The position numbers were made by a program, and so were the translations under genes. A stretch of 64,000 nucleotides of DNA, taken from an uncultured Prevotella sp. Its GTDB lineage: Bacteria; Bacteroidota; Bacteroidia; Bacteroidales; Bacteroidaceae. Positions within the stretch are counted from its first letter, which is position 1. Each line of letters begins with the position of its first letter. The notes under the pieces were generated by a model. It was not told the origin of the DNA. It did not search any database and was given only the letters and a program-made list of their open reading frames with translations. Below are positions 36,526 through 45,124 of the stretch, piece by piece. Location: positions 27,696 to 91,695 of the forward strand of contig UQRP01000006.1 of the NCBI GenBank assembly GCA_900543585.1, given 5' to 3'.

Positions 36526-37509
36526 ATGAAAGAGATAAGTTGGGGCTTTATAGGTTGTGGCGAGGTCACGGAGAAGAAATCTGGGCCGGCTTTCAACGAG
36601 GTGGCAGGCTCGCATGTTGAGGCTGTGATGAGCCGCAACGAGGCCAAGGTAAGGTCTTATGCTGAGCGTCACAATATTCCTAAGTGGTATACGGATGCTC
36701 AGGAGCTTATCGACGACCCCGATGTCAATGCCATCTATATCGCTACGCCGCCATCGTCGCATGCCACCTATGCCATTATGTGCATGCGTTCAGGCAAGCC
36801 CTGTTATGTTGAGAAGCCGTTGGCCGCCAACTATGAGGACTGTATCCGTGTCAATCGTATCAGCGAGCAGACTGGTGTGCCCTGCTTTGTGGCCTATTAC
36901 CGTCGTTATCTGCCTTATTTCAACCGTGTGAAGCGTATCATTGCCTCTGATGGCATTGGCAAGGTGCTGACGGTCCAGTTGCAGTTTGCTGTTCCTCCCC
37001 GTGACCTCGACTATCAGGCTTCTTCCAACCGTCCTTGGCGCTTACAGCCCGACATCTCCGGTGGCGGGTATTTCTACGACCTGGCGCCCCACCAGCTCGA
37101 TTTGTTGCAGGAACTCTTCGGTTCCATCATCCGGGCGCACGGCTATCCTACCAACAGAGAGCACCTCTATGATGCCGAGGACACTATCTCGGCGGCTTTC
37201 ATCTTTGACAGTGGCATCTCAGGCTCTGCCTCATGGTGCTTTGTGGGGCACGACAGCTCCAAGACCGACCAGATAACGGTGATTGGTGACAAGGGAATTC
37301 TTTCGTTCAGTGTATACAACTACGACCCTATCCATCTTGTGAATAACAACGGTTCGCAGAGCATCATAGTGCCCAATCCCCCTTATGTGCAGTTGCCTAT
37401 CATCACCTCTGTCATCCACTATCTGCAGGGACTGGGCACCTGTACGGCGACCTCTGTCAGCGCTACGCCCGTCAACTGGGTCATGGATAAGATCCTCGGC
37501 AAGTTCTAA
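36526..37509 (+). CDS. Gfo/Idh/MocA-family oxidoreductase
   Basis: The protein has 327 residues from the preferred ATG. The N-terminal Rossmann fold begins ISWGFIGCGEVTEKKSG, a variant of GxGxxG. The family's EKP motif is in CYVEKPLAANYEDC near residue 95. The C-terminal GFO_IDH_MocA domain includes SGGGYFYDLAPHQLDLLQELFG, with the conserved His. Members oxidise or reduce sugars, inositols and related alcohols with NAD(P); the substrate here is unknown. It heads a plus-strand run of six genes, separated by 45 bases from the next. Confidence 0.88.
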   Translation: MKEISWGFIGCGEVTEKKSGPAFNEVAGSHVEAVMSRNEAKVRSYAERHNIPKWYTDAQELIDDPDVNAIYIATPPSSHATYAIMCMRSGKPCYVEKPLAANYEDCIRVNRISEQTGVPCFVAYYRRYLPYFNRVKRIIASDGIGKVLTVQLQFAVPPRDLDYQASSNRPWRLQPDISGGGYFYDLAPHQLDLLQELFGSIIRAHGYPTNREHLYDAEDTISAAFIFDSGISGSASWCFVGHDSSKTDQITVIGDKGILSFSVYNYDPIHLVNNNGSQSIIVPNPPYVQLPIITSVIHYLQGLGTCTATSVSATPVNWVMDKILGKF

Positions 37510-37554
37510 GCGTCGTGAACCAAGCAGGAAAGCCTGCTAAAAGGTTATGCAATC

Positions 37555-38676
37555 ATGAAATCAGGTCTGTTCATATCTTCCTGTGTGGCCACTGCGGTCT
37601 TCCTTCTCTGTCTTCCAGGGCGGGCGATGGCGCAGTGTGACTCGTTGAGGGCAGACAGCGGACAGCAGATTCCACCGGCTAAGGCACCGAAGAAGTTCAG
37701 TTGGCTCCGGCGCACTATCAGAGGCTTCACGCAGATAGATACTACCTATATTGAGCCCCAGCGTTACAACTTCACGGTCATGATACAGAACACCGGTTCC
37801 TTCGACCGTTACACCCTTAGCGACAACAGTGGAATGAGCGTGCGGTTTGCTCCTAAGCCATCCAACAAGATAGGCCCTTATTTCGGTTGGCGCTGGATAT
37901 TCTTAGGCTATACCGTTGACATCTTTGCCCATGATGCAGGGTCGCGCCAGAGTCTGAACCTCAGCCTGTATGCCAACCAGTTGGGTGTGGATTTTTTCTA
38001 CCGCAAGTCCGGTGACAACTATCGCATCGACCATTTTTCTGTGAAGAGCGACATCTCCACGGGGGCTTTGAAAAACGTCAGCTTCGATGGTTTCAACTCC
38101 AGCGAACGGGGCATCAACCTCTACTATATCTTCAACCACAAGAAGTTCTCCTATCCTGCCGCCTACAGCCAGAGCACCATCCAGCGCCGGTCGTGTGGTA
38201 CGGTACTGGCTGGATTCAGCTATTCTTCTCATTCTGTAGATGTGGACTGGGAGAAGTTCTACCATCTCGTTGATGAGAAGTTAGGAGCTGGCACCTCGGC
38301 AGAGATTCTCGACACCACGCGTCATAGTGCTAATGTGAAGTATATTGATTATGCCCTCAGCGGTGGCTATGCCTACAACTGGGTCTTTGCAAAAAACTGG
38401 CTGCTCGACATCTCCGCACAGGCTGCCTTGGCCTATAAGAAGAGCCACAGCGACGTGAGTACCAATAACAAAGGCTTCTTCCGCGAGCTCGATTTTAAAA
38501 ACTTCAATGTCGATGCCATCGGACGTTTTGCGGTGGTATGGAACAACATGCGGTGGTATGCGGGGCTTAGCGCGGTTTTCCACACTTATAACTACCTGCG
38601 CAATAAGTTCTATGTCAATACGACCTTCGGGAATTTGAATGTATATTTTGGTTATAACTTCGGTAAAAGAAAATGA
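37555..38676 (+). CDS. DUF4421 family exported protein
   Basis: The protein has 373 residues and an N-terminal signal peptide (VATAVFLLCLPGRAMAQ). The mature part has many alternating beta strands and ends NVYFGYNFGKRK, as in small outer-membrane barrels. The segment IDTTYIEPQRYNFTVMIQN followed by GPYFGWRWIFLGYTVDI is characteristic of the DUF4421 family of Bacteroidota. The function is unknown. Its stop overlaps the start of the DUF1460 gene by four bases (ATGA), so the two are translationally coupled and may act together at the envelope. Confidence 0.8.
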   Translation: MKSGLFISSCVATAVFLLCLPGRAMAQCDSLRADSGQQIPPAKAPKKFSWLRRTIRGFTQIDTTYIEPQRYNFTVMIQNTGSFDRYTLSDNSGMSVRFAPKPSNKIGPYFGWRWIFLGYTVDIFAHDAGSRQSLNLSLYANQLGVDFFYRKSGDNYRIDHFSVKSDISTGALKNVSFDGFNSSERGINLYYIFNHKKFSYPAAYSQSTIQRRSCGTVLAGFSYSSHSVDVDWEKFYHLVDEKLGAGTSAEILDTTRHSANVKYIDYALSGGYAYNWVFAKNWLLDISAQAALAYKKSHSDVSTNNKGFFRELDFKNFNVDAIGRFAVVWNNMRWYAGLSAVFHTYNYLRNKFYVNTTFGNLNVYFGYNFGKRK

Positions 38677-39554
38677 AACACAATAACATCCTATTAATAA
38701 GACGCAGCGTGGTCAGCCTCGTTGCGCTTTTCCTCGTTTTTACTGCTGCCATGGCCCAGCGCGTCGATTATCAGCGGATAGACTCTCAGCGCGTGATGTC
38801 GCTCTTTGCCAAGGCTAAATCGTTGAAGGGCACGTCGGCTGCTTCTTACATGCTTTTCTTTGGTCGTGAGCTCCGTGGGATTCCCTATGTTGCCAAGACC
38901 TTGGATAAGAACAGTGACGAGCGCCTCGTCGTCAACCTTCGTGGCCTCGACTGCACGACATTCGTGGAGACCGTTTTAGCCTTGTCGCGTAGTATGGCCC
39001 AGCACAAGCCTACTTTCGCCAACTACTGTGCCAATCTCCGGTTGATAAGATATAAGGACGGCCTTGTCTCTTATCCCACCCGACAGCATTATTTCACCTA
39101 CTGGATACAGCAGAAGGCCAAGGCGGGAATCGTGCGCGATATCCAGTCGCCCAATCCTCCTTTCTCGGCTGTGCAGACCGTGACGGCCAACTATATGACA
39201 ACACATATCTCGCAATACCCCATGCTCGTGGGCAAGCCTGAAATGGTCAAGAAGATCGCTGCCATGGAGAAGTCTATCACGGGATTGAAAGTAAGGTATA
39301 TCCCGAGAGCTAAGGTCGACAACACCACCCTCATGCGTAAGACGGTACATGACGGCGACATCATAGCCATCGTCACCACGAAGAAGGGGCTCGAAATCAG
39401 TCATCTCGGCATTGCCGCCTGGCATAAGGACGGACTCCACTTGCTCAATGCCTCGTCGCTTTATCACAAGGTCGTGGAGGACGGTAACCTGCTGAAGAAA
39501 TATCTCTACAATCAGAAGTCCGCCCTCGGCATCAGAATCGTCCGGCCCATGTAG
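38673..39554 (+). CDS. DUF1460 (NlpC/P60-like) cell-wall amidase
   Basis: The protein has 293 residues with a signal peptide (LVALFLVFTAAMAQ). The catalytic Cys lies in LRGLDCTTFVETVLAL near residue 93. The His is in EISHLGIAAWHKDG near residue 246. Both match the DUF1460 family (PF07313), N-acetylmuramoyl-L-alanine amidase-like enzymes with an NlpC/P60 fold that act on muropeptides, probably in recycling. It is coupled to the DUF4421 gene and followed 29 bases later by rarA. Confidence 0.88.
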   Translation: MKHNNILLIRRSVVSLVALFLVFTAAMAQRVDYQRIDSQRVMSLFAKAKSLKGTSAASYMLFFGRELRGIPYVAKTLDKNSDERLVVNLRGLDCTTFVETVLALSRSMAQHKPTFANYCANLRLIRYKDGLVSYPTRQHYFTYWIQQKAKAGIVRDIQSPNPPFSAVQTVTANYMTTHISQYPMLVGKPEMVKKIAAMEKSITGLKVRYIPRAKVDNTTLMRKTVHDGDIIAIVTTKKGLEISHLGIAAWHKDGLHLLNASSLYHKVVEDGNLLKKYLYNQKSALGIRIVRPM

Positions 39555-39583
39555 TCGGTTCTCAACCTCTAAACTCATAGACA

Positions 39584-40852
39584 ATGCAACCATTAGCAGA
39601 ACGCATGCGTCCCCGCACCCTCGACGACTATGTCGGGCAGGAACATCTTGTAGGCCCCGGTGGCGTCGTACGCAAGATGATAGAGAGCGGGCGTGTGTCG
39701 TCATTCATTCTTTGGGGCCCTCCCGGTGTGGGCAAGACGACGCTGGCCGAGATAGTAGCCTCACAGCTCAAGGTGCCTTTCTTCACGCTGAGTGCTGTGA
39801 CGAGTGGTGTCAAGGATGTGCGCGAAGTCATTGAGCGCGCCAAGCAGGGACGCTTCTTCAATGCTGCTTCGCCGATACTCTTCATCGACGAGATTCACCG
39901 TTTCTCCAAGTCGCAGCAGGATTCGCTGTTGGGGGCTGTGGAGCGGGGCATCGTCACGCTGATAGGTGCCACGACGGAGAACCCGTCCTTTGAGGTCATC
40001 CGCCCGTTGCTATCACGCTGTCAGGTCTATGTGCTCAAATCCCTTGAGCAGAAAGACCTGCAGAAGATTCTCGACCGTGCGCTCACCACTGACACGGAAC
40101 TCAAAGACCGCCACATCACCCTGAAAGAGACTGGCGCTATGATGCGCTACAGCGGTGGTGACGCCCGCAAGCTGCTCAATATTTTGGAGCTCGTTGTAGA
40201 GGCAGCCACGGGCGACGATATTGTCATCACTGACGCCATGGTGGAGAACGAGCTACAGCAGAATCCTTTAGCCTATGACAAACAGGGCGAGATGCACTAC
40301 GACATCATCTCGGCTTTTATCAAGAGCATTCGCGGTTCTGACCCCGATGCTGCCCTCTACTGGATGGCACGGATGATAGAAGGAGGTGAGGACCCGCAGT
40401 TCATCGCCCGCCGGGTTGTCATCTCCGCTGCCGAGGACATAGGCCTTGCCAACCCCAATGCCTTGCTCTTGGCTAATGCCGCTTTCGATGCCGTGATGAA
40501 GATAGGGTGGCCGGAGGGGCGTATCCCACTCGCTGAGGCGGTTGTCTACTTAGCGACGAGTCCCAAGAGCAACTCTGCCTATCTCGGCATCAATAGCGCC
40601 ATCGAGGAGGTGAAGCGCTCGGGCAATCAACCGGTGCCATTGCACCTGCGCAATGCACCAACCAAGCTCATGGAGCAGTTGGGCTATCACGACGGCTACA
40701 AGTATCCACACGACTATCCCAACCACTATACACCACAACAGTATCTGCCCGACACCTTGCTGGGCACTCATTTCTGGCAGGCTCAGCACAGTCCTGCTGA
40801 GGATAAACAGTACCAGAGGTGGAAGCAGATGCGACAAGAAACAGACAATTAA
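39584..40852 (+). CDS. rarA: Replication-associated recombination protein A (MgsA/RarA), AAA ATPase
   Basis: The protein has 422 residues. It starts MQPLAERMRPRTLDDYVGQEHL, the typical clamp-loader-like opening. Walker A is GPPGVGKTT (about 45-53), Walker B is LFIDEIHRFSKSQQD, and sensor 1 is GATTENPSFEV. The C-terminal tetramerisation region includes GSDPDAALYWMARMIEGGEDP. RarA acts at stalled replication forks. The family is universal and the length normal. It belongs to a run of closely spaced plus-strand genes, 13 bases before the dehydrogenase. Confidence 0.95.
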   Translation: MQPLAERMRPRTLDDYVGQEHLVGPGGVVRKMIESGRVSSFILWGPPGVGKTTLAEIVASQLKVPFFTLSAVTSGVKDVREVIERAKQGRFFNAASPILFIDEIHRFSKSQQDSLLGAVERGIVTLIGATTENPSFEVIRPLLSRCQVYVLKSLEQKDLQKILDRALTTDTELKDRHITLKETGAMMRYSGGDARKLLNILELVVEAATGDDIVITDAMVENELQQNPLAYDKQGEMHYDIISAFIKSIRGSDPDAALYWMARMIEGGEDPQFIARRVVISAAEDIGLANPNALLLANAAFDAVMKIGWPEGRIPLAEAVVYLATSPKSNSAYLGINSAIEEVKRSGNQPVPLHLRNAPTKLMEQLGYHDGYKYPHDYPNHYTPQQYLPDTLLGTHFWQAQHSPAEDKQYQRWKQMRQETDN

Positions 40853-40865
40853 ACAATAACTAAAA

Positions 40866-41819
40866 ATGATGAAGATTACAGTCCTCGACGGCTATGCCGC
40901 CAACCCCGGCGACCTTTCATGGGAGCCTTTAAAAGAATTTGGAGAACTGACGGTATACCCGCGTACCGCTCCTGATGAGCTCGTGGAGCATGCCAAGGGT
41001 GCTGATGCTATCCTGACCAATAAGTGTAATATCACCGATGAGGTGTTGGCTCAGTTGCCCGAACTGAAATATATTGGCGAGCTGGCAACAGGCTACAACA
41101 ACATCGATGTTGAGGCTGCCCATCGCCGCGGCATCACGGTAACGGCAATCCCGGCCTATTCCACTGACAGTGTTGTCCAGATGACCTTTGCGCATATTCT
41201 GAACATCACCAACCGCGTGGAGCATTATGCTGAGGAGAACCGCAATCAGCGCTGGTCCTTCAATCACGATTTCTGTTACTGGGACACACCGCTCACAGAA
41301 CTTGCCGGCAAGACACTCGGTGTCGTGGGCCTGGGCAATATCGGTATGCGTGTGGCTAAGGTGGCCCGCGACTTCGGAATGGATGTCTTTGCCATCACGT
41401 CGAAGGAGGCTGTCGACCTGCCTGAGGGTATTCAGAAGACAACATTGGAGGGGCTCTTAGGTGTTGCCGACATTATCACCCTCCACTGTCCGCTGACCAA
41501 GGACAACTACCATCTCTTCGATGCCGAGCAGATAGCCAAGATGAAGGCCGGTGCCGTGCTTATCAATACGGCCCGCGGAGCCCTCGTCGATGAGGCTGCT
41601 GTGGCTGCTGCCCTTAAAGACGGCCATCTCGCTGCCTATGGTGCCGACGTCATGGAGACGGAGCCGCCCCATGAGGACAACCCGCTCCTCACAGCGCCCA
41701 ATGCCTATCTCACTCCGCATATCGCCTGGGCCACCAAGGAAGCCCGTGAGCGCCTTATGGAGACATGCGTCAGAAATCTGAGGGCCTTTGCTGCCGGCAA
41801 GGCTATCAACAAGGTCTAA
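40866..41819 (+). CDS. D-2-hydroxyacid dehydrogenase (glycerate dehydrogenase type)
   Basis: The protein has 317 residues. The NAD-binding site is GVVGLGNIGMRVAKVARDFG near residue 152. Catalytic Arg lies in NTARGALVDE near residue 234, and the His in LTPHIAWATKEARERL near residue 282. The opening MKITVLDGYAANPGDLSWE resembles glycerate and hydroxypyruvate reductases. It should interconvert a 2-keto acid and a D-2-hydroxy acid with NAD(H); the substrate is not proven. Either of the two first Met codons could start it. The next gene begins 23 bases on. Confidence 0.9.
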   Translation: MMKITVLDGYAANPGDLSWEPLKEFGELTVYPRTAPDELVEHAKGADAILTNKCNITDEVLAQLPELKYIGELATGYNNIDVEAAHRRGITVTAIPAYSTDSVVQMTFAHILNITNRVEHYAEENRNQRWSFNHDFCYWDTPLTELAGKTLGVVGLGNIGMRVAKVARDFGMDVFAITSKEAVDLPEGIQKTTLEGLLGVADIITLHCPLTKDNYHLFDAEQIAKMKAGAVLINTARGALVDEAAVAAALKDGHLAAYGADVMETEPPHEDNPLLTAPNAYLTPHIAWATKEARERLMETCVRNLRAFAAGKAINKV

Positions 41820-41842
41820 GCCATCGCTACTGAGACAAAGAA

Positions 41843-42457
41843 ATGATTGATTATCTGCAAACGCTCATCGAGATTCTCGGAACGCTGGCGTTCGCCATCT
41901 CCGGCATCCGTCATGCCGCTGCCAAGCACTACGACTGGTTTGGCGGCTTCGTCTGTGGCTTTGCCGTGGCTATCGGTGGTGGAACCCTGCGCGACGTGAT
42001 GCTCGATGAGACGCCGTTCTGGATGACGTCACCGCTCTACATCGTCTGCACGTTCATAGCTCAGGCTTTTGTCATCGTCTTCCAAAGATATCTCAAACGT
42101 CTCGACAACGCCTGGTTCTTCTTCGATACCCTTGGCTTGGCTTCGTTTACCATCACAGGTATTCAGAAGACCCTCGACTGCGGTCACCCGTTCTGGGTGG
42201 CCATTGCCATGGGCTGCATCACGGGGTCGGCAGGCGGTGTGCTGCGGGATGTGCTTCTCAACAAGGTACCCGTCATCTTCCGGCGCGAGATCTACGCCAT
42301 GGCAAGCATCATCGGCGGACTGCTCTATTGGCTGCTGATGGTTATGCATGTCAACTATGCCATTACCGTGGGCACTACATTCGCCGTCATTGTGGCCATA
42401 CGCATCATCGCCGTGAAATATCATATCTCTCTGCCTGTGCTGAAGCCGGAGAAATGA
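41843..42457 (+). CDS. TRIC cation channel family (UPF0126) membrane protein
   Basis: The protein has 204 residues with about seven hydrophobic segments arranged as two similar halves. Each half carries the signature of the family: AIGGGTLRDVMLDETPFW in the first, and GSAGGVLRDVLLNKVPVI in the second. Bacterial homologues of TRIC form trimeric monovalent-cation channels; some members have been proposed to move glycine. It is the last gene of the run and ends only eight bases from the convergent DUF4230 gene, with no clear terminator between. Confidence 0.9.
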   Translation: MIDYLQTLIEILGTLAFAISGIRHAAAKHYDWFGGFVCGFAVAIGGGTLRDVMLDETPFWMTSPLYIVCTFIAQAFVIVFQRYLKRLDNAWFFFDTLGLASFTITGIQKTLDCGHPFWVAIAMGCITGSAGGVLRDVLLNKVPVIFRREIYAMASIIGGLLYWLLMVMHVNYAITVGTTFAVIVAIRIIAVKYHISLPVLKPEK

Positions 42458-42465
42458 CAGCGGGA

Positions 42466-43041
42466 TTATTCCACCTCGACATATTTGAAGCCAAGGGCAT
42501 TGATGAGTTGCGTCAGCTGCTTCTTGCCGTTCTCCTTGGCTTTGTTATAGTTCTGCTTTGTCAGACAGCGCCGCCTCATGGCTGCCTCTGCCTTTGCGGT
42601 GAGGGCAGCCCTGTCGGCTTCGCTCCATTTGCCGTCCTCGATGAATGACTTGGTAGCTGCCTCGTCGACAAACTTGTCGTCGAGAAGCTTTACTGGCGGC
42701 ATGGTCACCATCACGGTGTCGTCGTCCATCTTTATCCAACCTTTGGGGGCCTCGCTGAAGTCGATGCCCAGGCGTAACGTACCATAGTAGATGCGCGACA
42801 GCTCGTCGTCTCCGAAAAATCCATGGCGGATGGTGTCGGCTATCTCCTCGTCACTGATGGAGAGAAACTCCCATTGCCCGATACTCTTTATCTTCTCTAT
42901 CTGAACGGGTGTTATCTCCATCCTGCCTTCCTGAGCATAGTGAATCTCAGTGCGGGCTGTTGCCAGTCGCCACACCACGATAGCCACCAATATCACGATG
43001 ACCGCTGCTAAGACGGTTCTTATCATCAATATCTTTCTCAT
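42466..43041 (-). CDS. DUF4230 membrane-anchored protein, copy 1
   Basis: The protein has 191 residues. An N-terminal membrane anchor (MIRTVLAAVIVILVAIVVW) is followed by a soluble domain. The segment FLSISDEEIADTIRHGFFGDDELSRIYYGTLRLGIDFSE, and then DTVMVTMPPVKLLDDKFVDE, are typical of DUF4230. The C-terminal helix ends in INALGFKYVEVE. The function is unknown. It lies ten bases downstream of a second, divergent DUF4230 gene, and the shared architecture suggests an old duplication with the products working together. Confidence 0.78.
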   Translation of the reverse strand: MRKILMIRTVLAAVIVILVAIVVWRLATARTEIHYAQEGRMEITPVQIEKIKSIGQWEFLSISDEEIADTIRHGFFGDDELSRIYYGTLRLGIDFSEAPKGWIKMDDDTVMVTMPPVKLLDDKFVDEAATKSFIEDGKWSEADRAALTAKAEAAMRRRCLTKQNYNKAKENGKKQLTQLINALGFKYVEVE

Positions 43042-43051
43042 CTTGTTTTCG

Positions 43052-43711
43052 TCAGTTAAGGTATCTTATCAGTCCAGGGATATCATTGGCCGTCAGGTCT
43101 TTGCGGAAGGTGACGGTGACATTCTCTTCCTTGAAGCCTAATTGCACGGCGATGGGCACAAGCTGTCGGGCAGCAGAGGCGCGGGCATCGTCGATAATCT
43201 GTGTCTTGGAAAGACTTTTTATCATGTCGCGACGTCCCTGCTGCTGTATGCGTGTTATCTCTTCGTCTGAGAAGTTCTTCCTCAGCAGTGCCACCTTCTG
43301 CTTCACCCCCTTATGGTCTATCTGCGTGGCCGTGAGTGTCACTTCCGGGTCGGGGAGGACAATCTCCAGCTTGTCGCCATCGCGGTGGATATCCTTAGGG
43401 CCTATTTTCGACAAGTTGATATATGCCTTGGCCGTTGCCGTCACGGGAATGGCAATCCGGCGCTTGCCTAAGGGCAGATCCACACGGATGTCGTGGTTGA
43501 AAAGTTTGCCGCTCAGCACGGCAGGGTCGTCGTAGATAAGAATCTTGCGTAGTTGGTATTCCGAAGTATAGAGGCGCGAGCAGTTGGCCACACGCGTCAC
43601 CAAGACGGGAATGGTGTCAACAGCGGGCTGCTCACCTTCGCTGTTGGCTTTGCCCTTGCAGCCTGCGAGAAAGGTGGCGGCAAGGAGACACCATAGGATA
43701 CTATTTCTCAT
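43052..43711 (-). CDS. DUF4230 lipoprotein, copy 2
   Basis: From the ATG at 43711 the protein has 219 residues and begins with a lipoprotein signal (MRNSILWCLLAATFLAGC, Cys18). The domain pattern parallels copy 1: SRLYTSEYQLRKILIYDD, then RIAIPVTATAKAYINLSKI, LEIVLPDPEVTLTATQIDH, and a helical end PIAVQLGFKEENVTVTF. Other starts exist upstream at 43726 and further out. The -7 box at 43738-43731 makes the 43711 start the most comfortable, since it leaves a leader of about 15 bases. The function is unknown. Confidence 0.75.
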   Translation of the reverse strand: MRNSILWCLLAATFLAGCKGKANSEGEQPAVDTIPVLVTRVANCSRLYTSEYQLRKILIYDDPAVLSGKLFNHDIRVDLPLGKRRIAIPVTATAKAYINLSKIGPKDIHRDGDKLEIVLPDPEVTLTATQIDHKGVKQKVALLRKNFSDEEITRIQQQGRRDMIKSLSKTQIIDDARASAARQLVPIAVQLGFKEENVTVTFRKDLTANDIPGLIRYLN

Positions 43712-43730
43712 TTTGCTTATATTCATGCGG

Positions 43731-43738
43731 CAAAGATA
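43731..43738 (-). promoter_or_regulatory. -7 box (TATCTTTG) for the DUF4230 pair
   Basis: TATCTTTG on the minus strand lies four bases before the ATG at 43726 and 19 before the ATG at 43711. Confidence 0.5.
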
Positions 43739-43760
43739 GAAAGAAATACTTATTTTTTGG

Positions 43761-43768
43761 TAACTTTG
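43761..43768 (+). promoter_or_regulatory. -7 box (TAACTTTG) for the DUF4738 gene
   Basis: TAACTTTG lies 52 bases before the ATG at 43821 and is divergent from the DUF4230 promoter 22 bases away. Confidence 0.5.
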
Positions 43769-43820
43769 CACTGTAAAAGACAGGATTTTATTTATAGACA
43801 TTAGTTTTGACAGAAGAACA

Positions 43821-44351
43821 ATGAGAAAAGCGATATATTTTTGCATGATTGTGCTGGCCGTTGTCATGTCTGTATCATGCAAAGAGAAGAAGCAAGACAA
43901 TATCATCATCATCCGCAAGCCTTTAGCCGCCAAGCAGACGCGCCCTCAGCGCATTGGTGACCAGGTCAAGGCGCGCGAGATACACTGGGTAGGAGCCGAT
44001 TACCGTGTTGTCATCTCCACCAAGGCCGACACATCCCTGCCTTTAGCCACCGACGGCAGCTCAAAGTATTATGACAACCGCATCACGATTCGCATCTTGC
44101 GCGCTGATGGTACAGAGTTCTTCAACCGCTCATTTACGAAAGCCGATTTCCGGCCTTACGTCGATGAGACCTATTATGACAACGGAGCCTTAGTGGGTAT
44201 TGTCTTCGATAAGGTAGTCGGCAACACGTTGCAGTTTGCGGCCAGCGTTGGCAGTCCCGATCGCTCCAGTGATGAGTTCATGCCCCTGACATTGACCGTC
44301 ACCAATCTCGGAGCTGTAGCTATAGAGAAGAGCACTTCGGACGACGAATAA
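43821..44351 (+). CDS. DUF4738 lipoprotein
   Basis: The protein has 176 residues and a lipoprotein signal (AVVMSVSC, Cys20). The mature part is one beta-rich domain with DNRITIRILRADGTEFFNRSF and KADFRPYVDETYYDNGAL, a pattern I associate with DUF4738 of Bacteroidales. No catalytic residues stand out. The gene is divergent from the DUF4230 pair across a short promoter region, so shared regulation is possible. Downstream is a 22-bp repeat array rather than a clear terminator. Confidence 0.72.
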   Translation: MRKAIYFCMIVLAVVMSVSCKEKKQDNIIIIRKPLAAKQTRPQRIGDQVKAREIHWVGADYRVVISTKADTSLPLATDGSSKYYDNRITIRILRADGTEFFNRSFTKADFRPYVDETYYDNGALVGIVFDKVVGNTLQFAASVGSPDRSSDEFMPLTLTVTNLGAVAIEKSTSDDE

Positions 44352-44398
44352 CCTATATAAAGCACGGCTAACCATTAACACCCAACACCTATCACCCA

Positions 44399-44506
44399 AT
44401 TCCCTGGCATATGCCAGCGAATTCCGTGGCAAATGCCAGCGAATTCCGTGGCAAATGCCAACGAATTCCGTGGCATAAGTCAGCGAATTCCATGGCATAT
44501 GCCCGA
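44399..44506. repeat. Second array of 22-bp units, same family as at 11.1 kb
   Basis: Four units of 22 bases and a fifth of 20 run in tandem; a typical one is ATTCCGTGGCAAATGCCAGCGA. Each keeps the TGGCAWATGCCA-like core found in the array at 11053-11162, while the linker differs (GCGAATTCC here, ACGATGTCTG there). It lies between the DUF4738 gene and a small possible transcription unit. Confidence 0.85.
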
Positions 44507-44534
44507 ATTCTGCCCTAAAAGCCCTAAAAATCGT

Positions 44535-44542
44535 TATCTTTG
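44535..44542 (+). promoter_or_regulatory. -7 box (TATCTTTG) upstream of a small remnant frame
   Basis: TATCTTTG follows the repeat array. Only a short frame and a hairpin lie downstream, so its product is uncertain. Confidence 0.35.
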
Positions 44543-44575
44543 CATCACATAGGTAAATCAGAAAAGAATATTGAT

Positions 44576-44668
44576 GTGGTGCGTACACATATCCGTCGTA
44601 AGCTCGATGTGCCATCAGACGTAAACTTGGCACAGTTCTTAGAGGAGATGGAGGAAGAAGGGGAATAA
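44576..44668 (+). pseudogene. Short protein remnant, family not recognised
   Basis: An in-frame stretch beginning GTG GTG CGT encodes VRTHIRRKLDVPSDVNLAQF and then a short Glu-rich end, stopping at TAA. The composition looks like a real protein end rather than chance, but no ATG lies in frame and a stop closes the frame about 50 bases upstream. It may be the last 30 residues of a lost gene, or a very short GTG-started peptide under the -7 box at 44535. Confidence 0.3.
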
Positions 44669-44678
44669 TTTAGAAGTC

Positions 44679-44712
44679 CGGAAGTACTGAAGTCCGAGCT
44701 TCAGTACTTCCG
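44679..44712. terminator. 14-bp perfect hairpin between convergent units
   Basis: CGGAAGTACTGAAG pairs perfectly with CTTCAGTACTTCCG across six bases. T-runs are weak on both sides. It lies eight bases beyond the stop of the minus-strand gene at 44720 and may stop transcription from either side. Confidence 0.5.
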
Positions 44713-44719
44713 TATCTCA

Positions 44720-45109
44720 TTATCTGTCCGGTGTGGACAGAATCTTGTAAGCATTATCGAAACTCTTAGGGTGCTGCCCTAACAGGCAGATGTTGACGAG
44801 CGTGTTGGCTATCATCTCAGCGTTGTTGAGGTCTATGCCCTTCTCTCTGGTGAGATTCTTGCCGATGAGCACCTCCCAGGTAGCATCGAAGTCGCGGTCT
44901 TCCGCACCGATGTATTGCTCGTCGGCGTGGTCGCCCTTGATGAATTTATAGACAATGCTCTTCTTCGTGGGCACTGGCTTCATGCTCAGCAACGTGTCCC
45001 AAGCCTCGCGGAGTTGTGGCTTGAACTTTGCTGTGCCGGGAAACATGTCGTTGATGACGGGCATGATCTCGTCGAAGTCGTAGGCTTGCAGTAAGTCGTA
45101 AAGTCTCAT
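44720..45109 (-). CDS. Conserved hypothetical protein, operon with ribH
   Basis: The protein has 129 residues, no signal peptide and no membrane segment. It begins MRLYDLLQAYDFDEIMPVIN and contains REAWDTLLSMKP and FDATWEVLIGKNLT. The many conserved-looking aromatic and acidic residues suggest a genuine small cytoplasmic domain, but I do not recognise the family. It starts 15 bases after ribH and so is probably the third gene of the TPR-ribH operon. A perfect hairpin follows its stop. Confidence 0.7.
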   Translation of the reverse strand: MRLYDLLQAYDFDEIMPVINDMFPGTAKFKPQLREAWDTLLSMKPVPTKKSIVYKFIKGDHADEQYIGAEDRDFDATWEVLIGKNLTREKGIDLNNAEMIANTLVNICLLGQHPKSFDNAYKILSTPDR

Positions 45110-45124
45110 ATATATAATAATGTG

